From assembly GCA_020636135.1 (NCBI GenBank), contig JACJYK010000001.1, positions 248,001-312,000 of the forward strand: 64,000 nt of DNA, written 5' to 3'. This DNA comes from Lewinellaceae bacterium. GTDB taxonomy: Bacteria; Bacteroidota; Bacteroidia; Chitinophagales; Saprospiraceae. A program made the position numbers and the translations under genes. Shown piece by piece: positions 36,765 to 44,486 of the stretch; the first letter of the stretch is position 1; the number at the start of each line of letters is the position of its first letter. Below the pieces are notes generated by a model that did no database searches, was not told where the DNA came from, and saw nothing but the letters and a program-made list of their open reading frames with translations.

Positions 36765-37457
36765 ATGAAATACTTTGAAATTTCTACTTCATCCGGATTT
36801 TTAAGTAAAGAGGGTAATAAATTGGCTATGCCTCGTGTTAGGATCAAATATCAGAGTGATACTAAAGATGTATTAGAAAAAATAAGAAATTTGGATGACC
36901 CTATCCATGTAAAGGTTCTTGAATATTTAACATTGTGGTCATTTGAAAAGGAAGAATATTGGGAATTGATTTTGCCTGAATTTTTGAATTTTAGTCCTCC
37001 AATAATGAACTATTCTGTCGTTATTTCACAGAGATTATATACTGCACTTGTTGATTTTGGTGCTATTGAACATTTATATATATACTCTGCAAATTTGATC
37101 TTTAAAGGTGAAATAGCTCCTTTTTATATGGTAGTTTTTTCTTTAGAATCTATTGATGATGTTGTTGACTTTGATGCATCCACATATGCAATTGTGGATA
37201 GAAAATCTGGAATAGTCGAACAAGATTATTTGGAGACTATTAATAGCTTTGGAAATTTTATTGAGCACAAGAAATTATTCCGTAAAAAGAATGAATTACT
37301 TGATCTACAGATTGTACATACAGTGATGAAGGACAATATTCATTTTATCGAATATTTAGGCACATCTAGATGGATTGTGTCTGAACCTTTTTATAATTAT
37401 TTACTAACACAAGATTTGAGAGGAATTGAATTTATGGAATTTAATAGGACAAGTTAA
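36765..37457 (+). CDS. immunity-type protein (Imm11/Imm43-like), second paralogue
   Basis: Also 230 residues and clearly homologous to the protein at 35998 over its entire length: both start MKY-F/Y-EIS, share LWSFE-K/R-EYWE, a Y-MVVF/LVVF strand, a V-DF-D/K-x-S/ST step, and end near G-I/L-EF. The two differ at most other positions, so the duplication is old or each copy was acquired separately. The arrangement of one toxin tip with several divergent immunity genes is typical of polymorphic toxin loci. Confidence 0.6.
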   Translation: MKYFEISTSSGFLSKEGNKLAMPRVRIKYQSDTKDVLEKIRNLDDPIHVKVLEYLTLWSFEKEEYWELILPEFLNFSPPIMNYSVVISQRLYTALVDFGAIEHLYIYSANLIFKGEIAPFYMVVFSLESIDDVVDFDASTYAIVDRKSGIVEQDYLETINSFGNFIEHKKLFRKKNELLDLQIVHTVMKDNIHFIEYLGTSRWIVSEPFYNYLLTQDLRGIEFMEFNRTS

Positions 37458-37461
37458 TGAT

Positions 37462-37539
37462 ATGATTCGACGTAGATTTCTTAAATTATCAATTTCAATA
37501 ACGGCATTTGGATCCCTTCAATATCCGGCATTTTTCTAA
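37462..37539 (+). pseudogene. orphan twin-arginine leader
   Basis: ATG 37462 opens a 25-codon frame, MIRRRFLKLSISITAFGSLQ and five more residues, then TAA. RRRFLK is a Tat motif, but nothing follows it. It may be the severed start of a gene at the boundary between the toxin remnant and the glycan locus. 37540-37727 contains no other gene. Confidence 0.35.
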
Positions 37540-37608
37540 TAATCCTGTTGTGCTGGCTTTGAGGACTTGTAGGCTTTCCTGGAATTTTTTCATTGATAAG
37601 TTCATATG

Positions 37609-37618
37609 TTTGTACAAA
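37609..37618. promoter_or_regulatory. candidate operator palindrome TTTGTACAAA
   Basis: A perfect 10-bp palindrome in the upstream region of the glycan/sugar-acid gene run. Its TGTACA core is shared with the palindrome at 43485 before the SusC block, so it could be bound by the GntR-type regulator encoded at 41425. Confidence 0.35.
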
Positions 37619-37727
37619 GTTTAGGAACTTTGGATTATCCTGTAGCCGGCAGGTGTACGAGAGCGCACCATCGGACCAGTCTTTGGTCCTGTATAATGGT
37701 TATACGGATAGAGAAGGCGTTGCAGCA

Positions 37728-38795
37728 ATGAAACTAGGATTAGGACTTTATAAAAGCACCCTCACCGCGAAGAACTTCGCATTTGCCCGCCAGACGGGCG
37801 CCACCCACATCGTGGCCCAGCTGGTCGATTACATCCGGGGTGATAACCCGCGCCTCACCAACGATTACCACCGCGGCTGGGGCGAGACCCGTAACCAGGA
37901 TAGGCCCTGGACGTATGAAATGCTCGCAGCCCTGCAAAAAGACATTGCCTCCCATGGACTGACCCTCGAAGCCATCGAAAACCTGGATCCTTCCCATTGG
38001 TACGATGTCCTGCTCGACGGCCCACATAAGGTCCAGCAGCTGGAAGGCATCAAGCAGCTGATCCGTAACATGGGCAAACTGGGCATTCCTATCCTCGGCT
38101 ATTATTTCAGCCTGGCTGGTGTGTGGGGGTGGAAACTGGCTCCGGTCGGTCGCGGTGACGCCAACTCCGTGGTTTTTGATGCGGATAAGATAGATCTGTC
38201 TATACCCATTCCCGCCGGCATGGTATGGAATATGTCGTATGCAGACCCCATCCCGGGAGCTACGGTACCCGGTACTAGCCGGGAAGAAATGTGGCAACGG
38301 TTGCAATATTTCTTAGATGTGTTACTGCCTGTTGCCGAGGAGAATAATGTGCGACTGGTCGCTCATCCCGATGATCCGCCCATGCCGGAGTTACGTGGCA
38401 CCGCCCGCTTGTTTTACACCCCATCGGAATATGAAAAATTATTCAAGGTGAACGCCAGCCCGGCTAGTGGCTTTGAATGTTGCCTGGGCACCCTGCAGGA
38501 AATGCCGGATAGTGATGTTTACGACCTGGTGGATCGCTACAGTAAAAATGGACGCATCGGATACATCCATTTCCGCAATGTAATCGGGAAGGTGCCCCAT
38601 TATCGTGAGGCATTTGTCGATGAAGGGGACCTGGATATGGTTCGCATCATACAGATCCTGAAAAAAAATAATTATGAAGGGGTCCTGATACCCGATCATA
38701 CACCGGAGATGAGTACCGCGTCGGGATGGCATGCCGGAATGGCATTTGCCCTGGGCTACATGCGGGGTGTCATACAAACGCTGGAGCGCTCATGA
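37728..38795 (+). CDS. mannonate dehydratase-like TIM-barrel protein (UxuA-like)
   Basis: A 355-residue enzyme that in UxuA dehydrates D-mannonate to 2-keto-3-deoxygluconate in the cytoplasm, with a divalent metal. Typical stretches are NMGKLGIPILGYYFSLAGVW, VRLVAHPDDPPMPELRGTAR (with the conserved His and Asp-Pro-Pro) and HFRNVIG...FVDEGDLDM; HTPEM near the C-terminus completes the metal site. It is shorter than E. coli UxuA (394 residues), so sugar-acid specificity may differ. ATG 37728 begins MKLGLGLYKSTL; an upstream extension is not family-like. The next gene overlaps by four bases. Confidence 0.85.
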   Translation: MKLGLGLYKSTLTAKNFAFARQTGATHIVAQLVDYIRGDNPRLTNDYHRGWGETRNQDRPWTYEMLAALQKDIASHGLTLEAIENLDPSHWYDVLLDGPHKVQQLEGIKQLIRNMGKLGIPILGYYFSLAGVWGWKLAPVGRGDANSVVFDADKIDLSIPIPAGMVWNMSYADPIPGATVPGTSREEMWQRLQYFLDVLLPVAEENNVRLVAHPDDPPMPELRGTARLFYTPSEYEKLFKVNASPASGFECCLGTLQEMPDSDVYDLVDRYSKNGRIGYIHFRNVIGKVPHYREAFVDEGDLDMVRIIQILKKNNYEGVLIPDHTPEMSTASGWHAGMAFALGYMRGVIQTLERS

Positions 38796-39817
38796 GTTGC
38801 AGGCTTTCCATATCCGGGATAGATGACATGGCTGCGGTCATATTGGAGAACGATCATCTGCGGATAGGCATCCTACCCGGTCGCGGAAGCGACATCTATG
38901 AATTCTTTTATAAGCCGTTGAAGCAGGATTATTTGCTCCGGTTATCGAAAGGAATCCGTAATCCCAACCGCCACTTTTCCCAGATCCGTGATACGGGCAG
39001 CCAGTTTGAAGATTATTATTATGGCGGATGGCAGGTATGCCTGCCGAATAGTCAACCGTTTAACTACCGGGGGGCAGCGCTGGGTCAGCACGGAGAAGTT
39101 TCTCTGATCTCGTGGCAATACCGGATCGATGAAGAAGGTCCTGAAACCGTCGCCGTCACCTGCACCGCAGAGGTACTGCGGCTCCCGCTGAAAATACACC
39201 GCCGGTTTGCATTGCATCGTGGAGAAGCAGCTCTGCATCTAAGCGAATCGGTTACCAATACCGGCCGGTCCACCCTGGACATCATGTGGGGCCAGCACAT
39301 CGCTTTTGGCGCACCCTTCATCGAACAGGGAATACAGCTCCATACCAATGCCAGAACGATCGAAGCAGAACAAGCCATGCCTGCTTTGCGCTGGTTGAAG
39401 CCAGGGCAAAAATCCAACTGGCCAAGGGCCTCCGGAACGGAGGGCCAGCCTTTGGATGCCAGCCGGATACCTGCGCGGGGTGAGGGGGAGTACAGTGAGC
39501 TGGCTTACCTGGAGGGGTATCCGCAGGAGGCTTATTACGAATTGCGATCAGCAAGGGCTGGATTTAGACTGCATTGGGATGGAAGCCTGTTTCGAACCTT
39601 GTGGATGTGGCAGGAACGCAATGCCGTCCAGGACTTTCCCTGGTGGGGCGATTGCTATACGCTTGCGTTGGAGCCGTGGACGGCAAGATGGACAGACGAG
39701 CCAGAAGCTGCCATCCGGGACGGCAAATGGCTGCGGATCGAAGGCGGACAAACCATAAAGACCAATCTTAGCGCGGAAGCATTTAAAGTTAAAACAACCG
39801 AAGCTTATGATGGATAA
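38792..39817 (+). CDS. aldose 1-epimerase-like protein (DUF4432-type)
   Basis: A 341-residue galactose-mutarotase-superfamily beta-sandwich protein. Family blocks are ILPGRGSDIYEFFYKPLKQD, IHRRFALHRGEAALHLSESV and TLDIMWGQHIAFG, where the His is the probable catalytic acid, and WMWQERNAVQDFPWWG. It has no signal peptide, so it acts on cytoplasmic sugars by interconverting anomers. It begins at ATG 38792 in an ATGA overlap with the dehydratase gene, and its end overlaps the lactonase start. Together with the neighbouring dehydrogenase and lactonase it fits an oxidative aldose pathway. Confidence 0.8.
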   Translation: MSCRLSISGIDDMAAVILENDHLRIGILPGRGSDIYEFFYKPLKQDYLLRLSKGIRNPNRHFSQIRDTGSQFEDYYYGGWQVCLPNSQPFNYRGAALGQHGEVSLISWQYRIDEEGPETVAVTCTAEVLRLPLKIHRRFALHRGEAALHLSESVTNTGRSTLDIMWGQHIAFGAPFIEQGIQLHTNARTIEAEQAMPALRWLKPGQKSNWPRASGTEGQPLDASRIPARGEGEYSELAYLEGYPQEAYYELRSARAGFRLHWDGSLFRTLWMWQERNAVQDFPWWGDCYTLALEPWTARWTDEPEAAIRDGKWLRIEGGQTIKTNLSAEAFKVKTTEAYDG

Positions 39818-40646
39818 AATGAGCATTTATGCGGATGGACTGGACCATGCCGAGTGTGTTGCCTGGCACCCGGACGGCTCGCTGTGGGCCGGTGGTGAGG
39901 CCGGTCAGATCTATCGCATTGACCCGGATACGCGTGAGCCCACCATAGTAGCCTCCACCGGTGGATTTATCCTGGGGATCGCCTTCAGCCCCGATTGCAG
40001 CTGGATGCTGGTCTGCGATCTGGGACAAAACTGCCTGTGGCGGCTGGACTGCCGGACGTATGAACTGACCCTGTTTGCAAAGGGTGCTGCAGGGCATTAT
40101 TTTCAGATTCCGAATTATGGATGTTTTGACCGGAATGGCAGCGTGTATGTCTCAGAGAGCGGCGCCTTCCGGGAGGTAAACGGGAAAATACTCCGCTTCG
40201 ATCCTGCTGGAAAGGGTGAGATATGGCATGATGGCCCTTTCAATTTTGCCAATGGTATGACCCTGGACGCCCGGGAGGAAAACCTCTATGTCGTCTGTTC
40301 CTTCTTACCGGGAATCGAACGTGTCCGTATTCTGGAGGATGGCTCTGCAGGGGATCGCGAAGTATTCGCAACCTTGCCGGAAACCGTTCCTGATGGTATG
40401 GCTTTTGATGCCGATGGTGGTCTGTGGGTATCCTGCTATGCACCTAATAAACTATACCGCATAACTTCGGACCGCAAGGTACGGCTCATGGTTGACGACT
40501 GGGAGGGACACACCTTGGCCAATCCAACCAACATCGCCTTCGGGGGAGCACATTTCGACCAGCTCTTCGCGGCCAACCTGGGCCGGTGGCACCTGACTAA
40601 GATTGATATTGGAGTAAAAGGACTTAAATTGCCATGTCACCTATGA
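39807..40646 (+). CDS. SMP-30/gluconolactonase-family protein
   Basis: A 279-residue six-bladed beta-propeller lactonase that hydrolyses sugar lactones to the acids, metal-dependent. Blade motifs include HAECVAWHPDGSLWAGGEAG (with the metal-binding Glu), FANGMTLDAREENLYVV (the catalytic-loop Asn) and PDGMAFDADGGLWVSC (with the Asp ligand). No export signal is present, which fits intracellular use. It starts at ATG 39807, overlapping the epimerase gene by 11 bases, and its end overlaps the next gene. Confidence 0.88.
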   Translation: MMDKMSIYADGLDHAECVAWHPDGSLWAGGEAGQIYRIDPDTREPTIVASTGGFILGIAFSPDCSWMLVCDLGQNCLWRLDCRTYELTLFAKGAAGHYFQIPNYGCFDRNGSVYVSESGAFREVNGKILRFDPAGKGEIWHDGPFNFANGMTLDAREENLYVVCSFLPGIERVRILEDGSAGDREVFATLPETVPDGMAFDADGGLWVSCYAPNKLYRITSDRKVRLMVDDWEGHTLANPTNIAFGGAHFDQLFAANLGRWHLTKIDIGVKGLKLPCHL

Positions 40647-41413
40647 AAGCATTTGGAGGAAGACACATCATGATCACCGGGGCGGCCAAAGGCATCGGAC
40701 GGGCCGCTACGGAATTATTTCTTGAGGAAGGAGCACGCGTATCCGGACTGGATGTCGATGATGCGGCTATGGCTGCCATGCAGCACGATGCACTCAAAAT
40801 GTATCATTGCGATGTCGGGAAGAGTGAAGCTGTAAGGAGTACCGTAGCGGAGGCGATCACAGCTTTTGGATCGGTCGATGTACTGGTCAACAATGCCGGC
40901 ATCAACCGCTATGGTACCGTGACGGAGACCAGTGAGGAATTGTGGGATCAGGTGATGAACAGCAACCTGAAGAGCGCCTTTTTGATGAGTAAAGCGGTTC
41001 TTCCGGGCATGGTTGCCCAGGGTTCCGGGGTTATCATCAATGTCGCCAGCGTCCAGGCTTTCGTCAGCCAGGATCAGGTGGCCGCGTATGCCACTTCCAA
41101 AACTGCCCTGTTGGGATTGACCCGTACCATAGCCATCGATTACGCCCCTCAGATACGCTGTGTGGCAGTATGTCCGGGAACCATTGATACGCCGATGTTG
41201 CAGCATGCCATCCTGGAGTCACCGGATCCCGCTGCGGTGCTACAGGAGTGCAAAGACATGCATTTGCTGAAAAAGATCGGCTCAGCGAAGGAAGTTGCCG
41301 CATTCATTGTCTTCCTGGCCGGAGAAAATGCCTCGTTTGCTACCGGACAAGCCTATCGGATCGATGGCGGACTGGGCATCGCCATTGGCGGGAGCAAGCA
41401 AAAGGACCAATAA
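40634..41413 (+). CDS. short-chain dehydrogenase/reductase
   Basis: A 259-residue classical SDR. The cofactor motif is TGAAKGIGRAA, with D in GLDVDD pointing to NAD preference; NNAG and the catalytic YATSK (Tyr-x-x-x-Lys) with the preceding Ser in INVASVQAF are in place, and VCPGTIDTPM follows. It would oxidise a sugar, likely aldose to lactone, given that a lactonase and a sugar-acid dehydratase are its neighbours. It overlaps the lactonase gene by 13 bases and is followed 11 bases later by the regulator. The substrate is inferred from context only. Confidence 0.9.
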   Translation: MSPMKAFGGRHIMITGAAKGIGRAATELFLEEGARVSGLDVDDAAMAAMQHDALKMYHCDVGKSEAVRSTVAEAITAFGSVDVLVNNAGINRYGTVTETSEELWDQVMNSNLKSAFLMSKAVLPGMVAQGSGVIINVASVQAFVSQDQVAAYATSKTALLGLTRTIAIDYAPQIRCVAVCPGTIDTPMLQHAILESPDPAAVLQECKDMHLLKKIGSAKEVAAFIVFLAGENASFATGQAYRIDGGLGIAIGGSKQKDQ

Positions 41414-41424
41414 TTCAAATTGGA

Positions 41425-42174
41425 ATGAGTAAAAAGGAAGAAGTAAAAATTGAAATAGATCACAAGAGTCCGCTTCCACTGCACGTCCAGGTCGAAGACT
41501 TGCTGCGGCGGATGATCGCATTGCCCGATTACCAGCAAGGCAAGCTCCTTCCCAATGAAGTGAGCCTGGCCCGCCAATTGGGCATTTCCCGAAGCACCCT
41601 GCGTCAGGCCACCAATAAACTGGTGTACGAAGGATTGCTCTACCGGAAAAAAGGCGTAGGCACCATGGTTTACCGTCCGGTCGACAGTAAAGCCAAGAAC
41701 TGGTTGAGTTTCACGCAGGAGATGAAGTCGAAAGGCATCAAAGTGGTCAATTATTCGATCAATCTGGAATGGGAAGAAGCGCCGGAAGAAGTAGCTAATT
41801 TTTTCACCGTACCTGAGGGGACCAAATTGCTTAGAATGGAGCGCGTACGGGGCAATGAAGACCGCCCCTTCGTGTATTTTATCTCCTATTTCAGCCCCAC
41901 CATCGGCCTGACCGGCGATGAAGATTTTACGCAGCCCCTCTATGAGCTGCTGGAAAACAAATTCTCAGTCTATGCCAAGCTGAGCATCGAGGAGATCACC
42001 GCCATGGCCGCCGACGGATTGATCGCTCAAAAACTGGGAATAGAAGTGGCATTGCCCATATTAAAGCGGAAACGGTTTGTCTACGACCCGGGACGTCGGC
42101 CCATTGAATACAACATCGGCTATTACAAATCCGACAGCATTATCTACACCGTCGAAAGCGAACGCGAACTATGA
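41425..42174 (+). CDS. GntR-family transcriptional regulator, HutC type
   Basis: A 249-residue regulator with a winged helix-turn-helix (residues 25-85, NEVSLARQLGISRSTLRQAT, then LYRKKGVGTMV) and a C-terminal UTRA ligand-binding domain (residues 95-245, LLRMERVRGNEDRPFVYFIS and the ending YNIGYYKSDSIIYTVE). It probably senses a sugar or sugar phosphate and represses the surrounding locus. I reject the 59-codon upstream extension because it lies inside the SDR gene. It overlaps the next start by four bases. Two TGTACA-centred palindromes in the locus are candidate operators. Confidence 0.93.
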   Translation: MSKKEEVKIEIDHKSPLPLHVQVEDLLRRMIALPDYQQGKLLPNEVSLARQLGISRSTLRQATNKLVYEGLLYRKKGVGTMVYRPVDSKAKNWLSFTQEMKSKGIKVVNYSINLEWEEAPEEVANFFTVPEGTKLLRMERVRGNEDRPFVYFISYFSPTIGLTGDEDFTQPLYELLENKFSVYAKLSIEEITAMAADGLIAQKLGIEVALPILKRKRFVYDPGRRPIEYNIGYYKSDSIIYTVESEREL

Positions 42175-43268
42175 GAATATCGACCTGGTGCATCATAATG
42201 TCTTTGGGTATCGTCATGTGCAAGTCGGATACCTCTTCTTCCGGACATGCTGCTGTTGACGTACGCAGCGTCACCGAAGATACTGCATTTGAAAACCGGT
42301 TTCTGCCGGATACCATTGGTTTTGCCGGCGGTGATGGTGTGTATTCTCAGGTGTTGCCGGACGGACGAACGGTTTGGATCTTTGGGGATACCTTTATCGG
42401 TAACCTGGCGCCAGGTAATACGCGGCACAAGACCACTCCTTTGTACATCCGAAACTCGTTCGTCGTGTTTAACGGGAAAGAGCGGATCACACTGCAGCAG
42501 GGTAAGGCGTCGGAGTTTAAATCGATGATGATCCCTCCGGAAGTACGTGATGGCAGTTCGGGAAAGACTGAGCTGGAACTTTGGTATTGGCCCGGTGATG
42601 CACTCGTTGAACATGGAAAGCTTTATGTGTTCAATAGCCGATTTACCCAGATTGATACCGGGATGTGGGATTTCCGGTTTGAGGGAACTGATGTGGTGGA
42701 GTTTGGTTTGCCAGAGATTCAGGAACTACGGACGATCTCTTTGGGTAACTTCAATGAAATTCACTTTGGTCATGCCATATGTGAGACCGACTCCTTTACC
42801 TACATCTACGGACTGAAAGATGGCTTTGCCCACGCCGCCCGCGCGAAAGCCGGCAACATCCTGGGCAAATGGCAATATTTTACGGGACAAGGATGGACGG
42901 ATGAATTTGCAGACGCACGTCCGATGGTCGATTTTTCCGGCTCGGAACAGTTCAGCGTTTTTCCCTATCGTCAGAAATTCATTATGATCATGCAGGAAGG
43001 GCATCTTGGCCGGAAGATCTTTGCGCATATAGCCGATACGCCGGTGGGCCCCTGGTCTGAGGGTAAGCTCATCTATGAGACCCCCTTGCCCGATTCGACA
43101 AACCTGTTTACCTACAATGCACTGGCTCATCCCCAGTTCATGAAAGACAGTTGTCTGCTTATTTCATACAATACCAACTCATCAAGGCTGGAAGACCACT
43201 TTGCAGATGCCCTGATCTATCGGCCCAGGTTCATCCGGGTACCTATGGAATTGATCCTTGGAGAGTAA
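42171..43268 (+). CDS. secreted propeller-like protein (DUF5005/DUF4185-like), paralogue 1
   Basis: A 365-residue exported protein with a short hydrophobic leader and Cys at IVMC (possible lipoprotein). It contains GFAGGDGVYSQVLPDGRTVW followed by IFGDTF, a WYWPGDALVE block and the ending NALAHPQF...LISYNTNS, a pattern shared with the proteins at 58586 and 59679. I associate it with DUF5005/DUF4185, five-bladed-propeller proteins of glycan loci whose role is unknown to me; binding or hydrolysis of glycan is possible. It overlaps gntR by four bases, so it belongs to the same transcript. Confidence 0.7.
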   Translation: MRISTWCIIMSLGIVMCKSDTSSSGHAAVDVRSVTEDTAFENRFLPDTIGFAGGDGVYSQVLPDGRTVWIFGDTFIGNLAPGNTRHKTTPLYIRNSFVVFNGKERITLQQGKASEFKSMMIPPEVRDGSSGKTELELWYWPGDALVEHGKLYVFNSRFTQIDTGMWDFRFEGTDVVEFGLPEIQELRTISLGNFNEIHFGHAICETDSFTYIYGLKDGFAHAARAKAGNILGKWQYFTGQGWTDEFADARPMVDFSGSEQFSVFPYRQKFIMIMQEGHLGRKIFAHIADTPVGPWSEGKLIYETPLPDSTNLFTYNALAHPQFMKDSCLLISYNTNSSRLEDHFADALIYRPRFIRVPMELILGE

Positions 43269-43484
43269 TGTACCGGCGGGTGAACCAGGACTTTAAATTT
43301 TAATAATAGTTAATGTATTAAATGTTGTATTCTAACTATTTGATGATCTATTTTGAGGTAACTGTCCTCAATCCATCGACTTATTGGTATACTGAATCCA
43401 TTTAACTTTTTTACCGGCTAGCTTCCCGGCTTTAAAAGTGACCGGAATAAATTCGGGAATTCGCCGTTAAATAATTAAAAACAT

Positions 43485-43515
43485 TATGTACATACATATG
43501 GACATTTTATCTTTA
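43485..43515 (+). promoter_or_regulatory. operator palindrome and -7 box before the SusC block
   Basis: TATGTACATA (43485-43494) is a perfect palindrome and TATCTTTA (43508-43515) fits TAnnTTTG with one mismatch; the lipoprotein start ATG 43539 follows at 23 bases. An operator overlapping the promoter fits repression by the GntR protein. The rest of the gap 43269-43484 shows nothing clear. Confidence 0.4.
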
Positions 43516-43538
43516 AGCAAAACAAAATTCTTTTGGAT

Positions 43539-44405
43539 ATGAGAAGCAATAAATTAATCACACTTGGTGTGTGCCTTACCCTGATTGGAATGGTCCTGGT
43601 ATCCTCCTGCAAGAAGGAAGAGAACTTTACGGACCCGACCATTTCGCTGTCGACAACTTCCGTGACCGCTTCACCTGGTGACGAAGTTGATGTGACTGTG
43701 ACCATCTCCGCAGACCCGGAAGCGAAAAGCCTGGTTGTTACCAAACTTTGGGATGGAAGTTCGCAGAGCACCGATAACATTACCGCTCTTACCAGCAATT
43801 CGATTCCTTATAAGTACACCGTAACGCTTGACGACGCGGACCACATCACCACATTGAATTTCTTATTGACCGATTCACGGGGCAACACCGCCGAAAAAGA
43901 ACTGGTCATTGATGTGGAGCTGACCCCGATCCAGTTATTGAGAAAATACAACTGGAAACTTACGGAGGAAATCCGCAAGAAGACCAATACCAATGACATC
44001 AACGATGTCTACACCGATGACGTCTATCGCTTTAATGATGATGGTACTTACAACAAATCCATCGGAGCCAAAGTGGATGACTTCAGCGACATTTGGTTTA
44101 ACTACTGCTACTACAACCTGAATGAAACTTCGATGCGTCTGTTGATGAGCCGCACCGGTGCATTTGGCGAATCGGTCATTGATACCCTAAATATCACGGT
44201 GCTGGACAACGAGAAATTATACGCTAACGTGACCTATCGTGGCCTGGATATCTTTGATCCATCTTACGATCCGGTGGAAGCCTATGAAAAACGTCTGGTT
44301 GCCGTCGCTAAAACATCTTCGTTTGACCCTTATCAGGCCGGACCGGATGACGATGCCACCGGACCTGCAGGAACGTGTATCGAAGTTGATTTGAGTGGTA
44401 ACTGA
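43539..44405 (+). CDS. surface lipoprotein with Ig-like and lipocalin-like domains
   Basis: A 288-residue lipoprotein: leader MRSNKLITLGVCLTLIGMVL followed by VSSC and KKEE. Residues about 30-125 look like an Ig-like domain (ISLSTTSVTASPGDEVDVTV), and residues about 130-285 like the lipocalin-type domain found in many Bacteroidota surface lipoproteins (LRKYNWKLTEEIRKKT, YRFNDDGTYNKS). It precedes SusC, the place where glycan-binding accessory proteins often occur. ATG 43539 follows a promoter-like box. Glycan binding is inferred from position. Confidence 0.7.
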   Translation: MRSNKLITLGVCLTLIGMVLVSSCKKEENFTDPTISLSTTSVTASPGDEVDVTVTISADPEAKSLVVTKLWDGSSQSTDNITALTSNSIPYKYTVTLDDADHITTLNFLLTDSRGNTAEKELVIDVELTPIQLLRKYNWKLTEEIRKKTNTNDINDVYTDDVYRFNDDGTYNKSIGAKVDDFSDIWFNYCYYNLNETSMRLLMSRTGAFGESVIDTLNITVLDNEKLYANVTYRGLDIFDPSYDPVEAYEKRLVAVAKTSSFDPYQAGPDDDATGPAGTCIEVDLSGN

Positions 44406-44486
44406 TTTGGCATAAGCTGAAGGCTTTCGGGCAAACCGGAGCCGCAGGCGCTGGTGATTACCATCAATCCGTTCAAAGGTTTTGCC

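Noticed and set aside
41248..41424. 59-codon N-terminal extension of the GntR regulator
   Set aside because: It lies within the SDR gene, is Arg/Cys-rich and not family-like; ATG 41425 begins the regulator.
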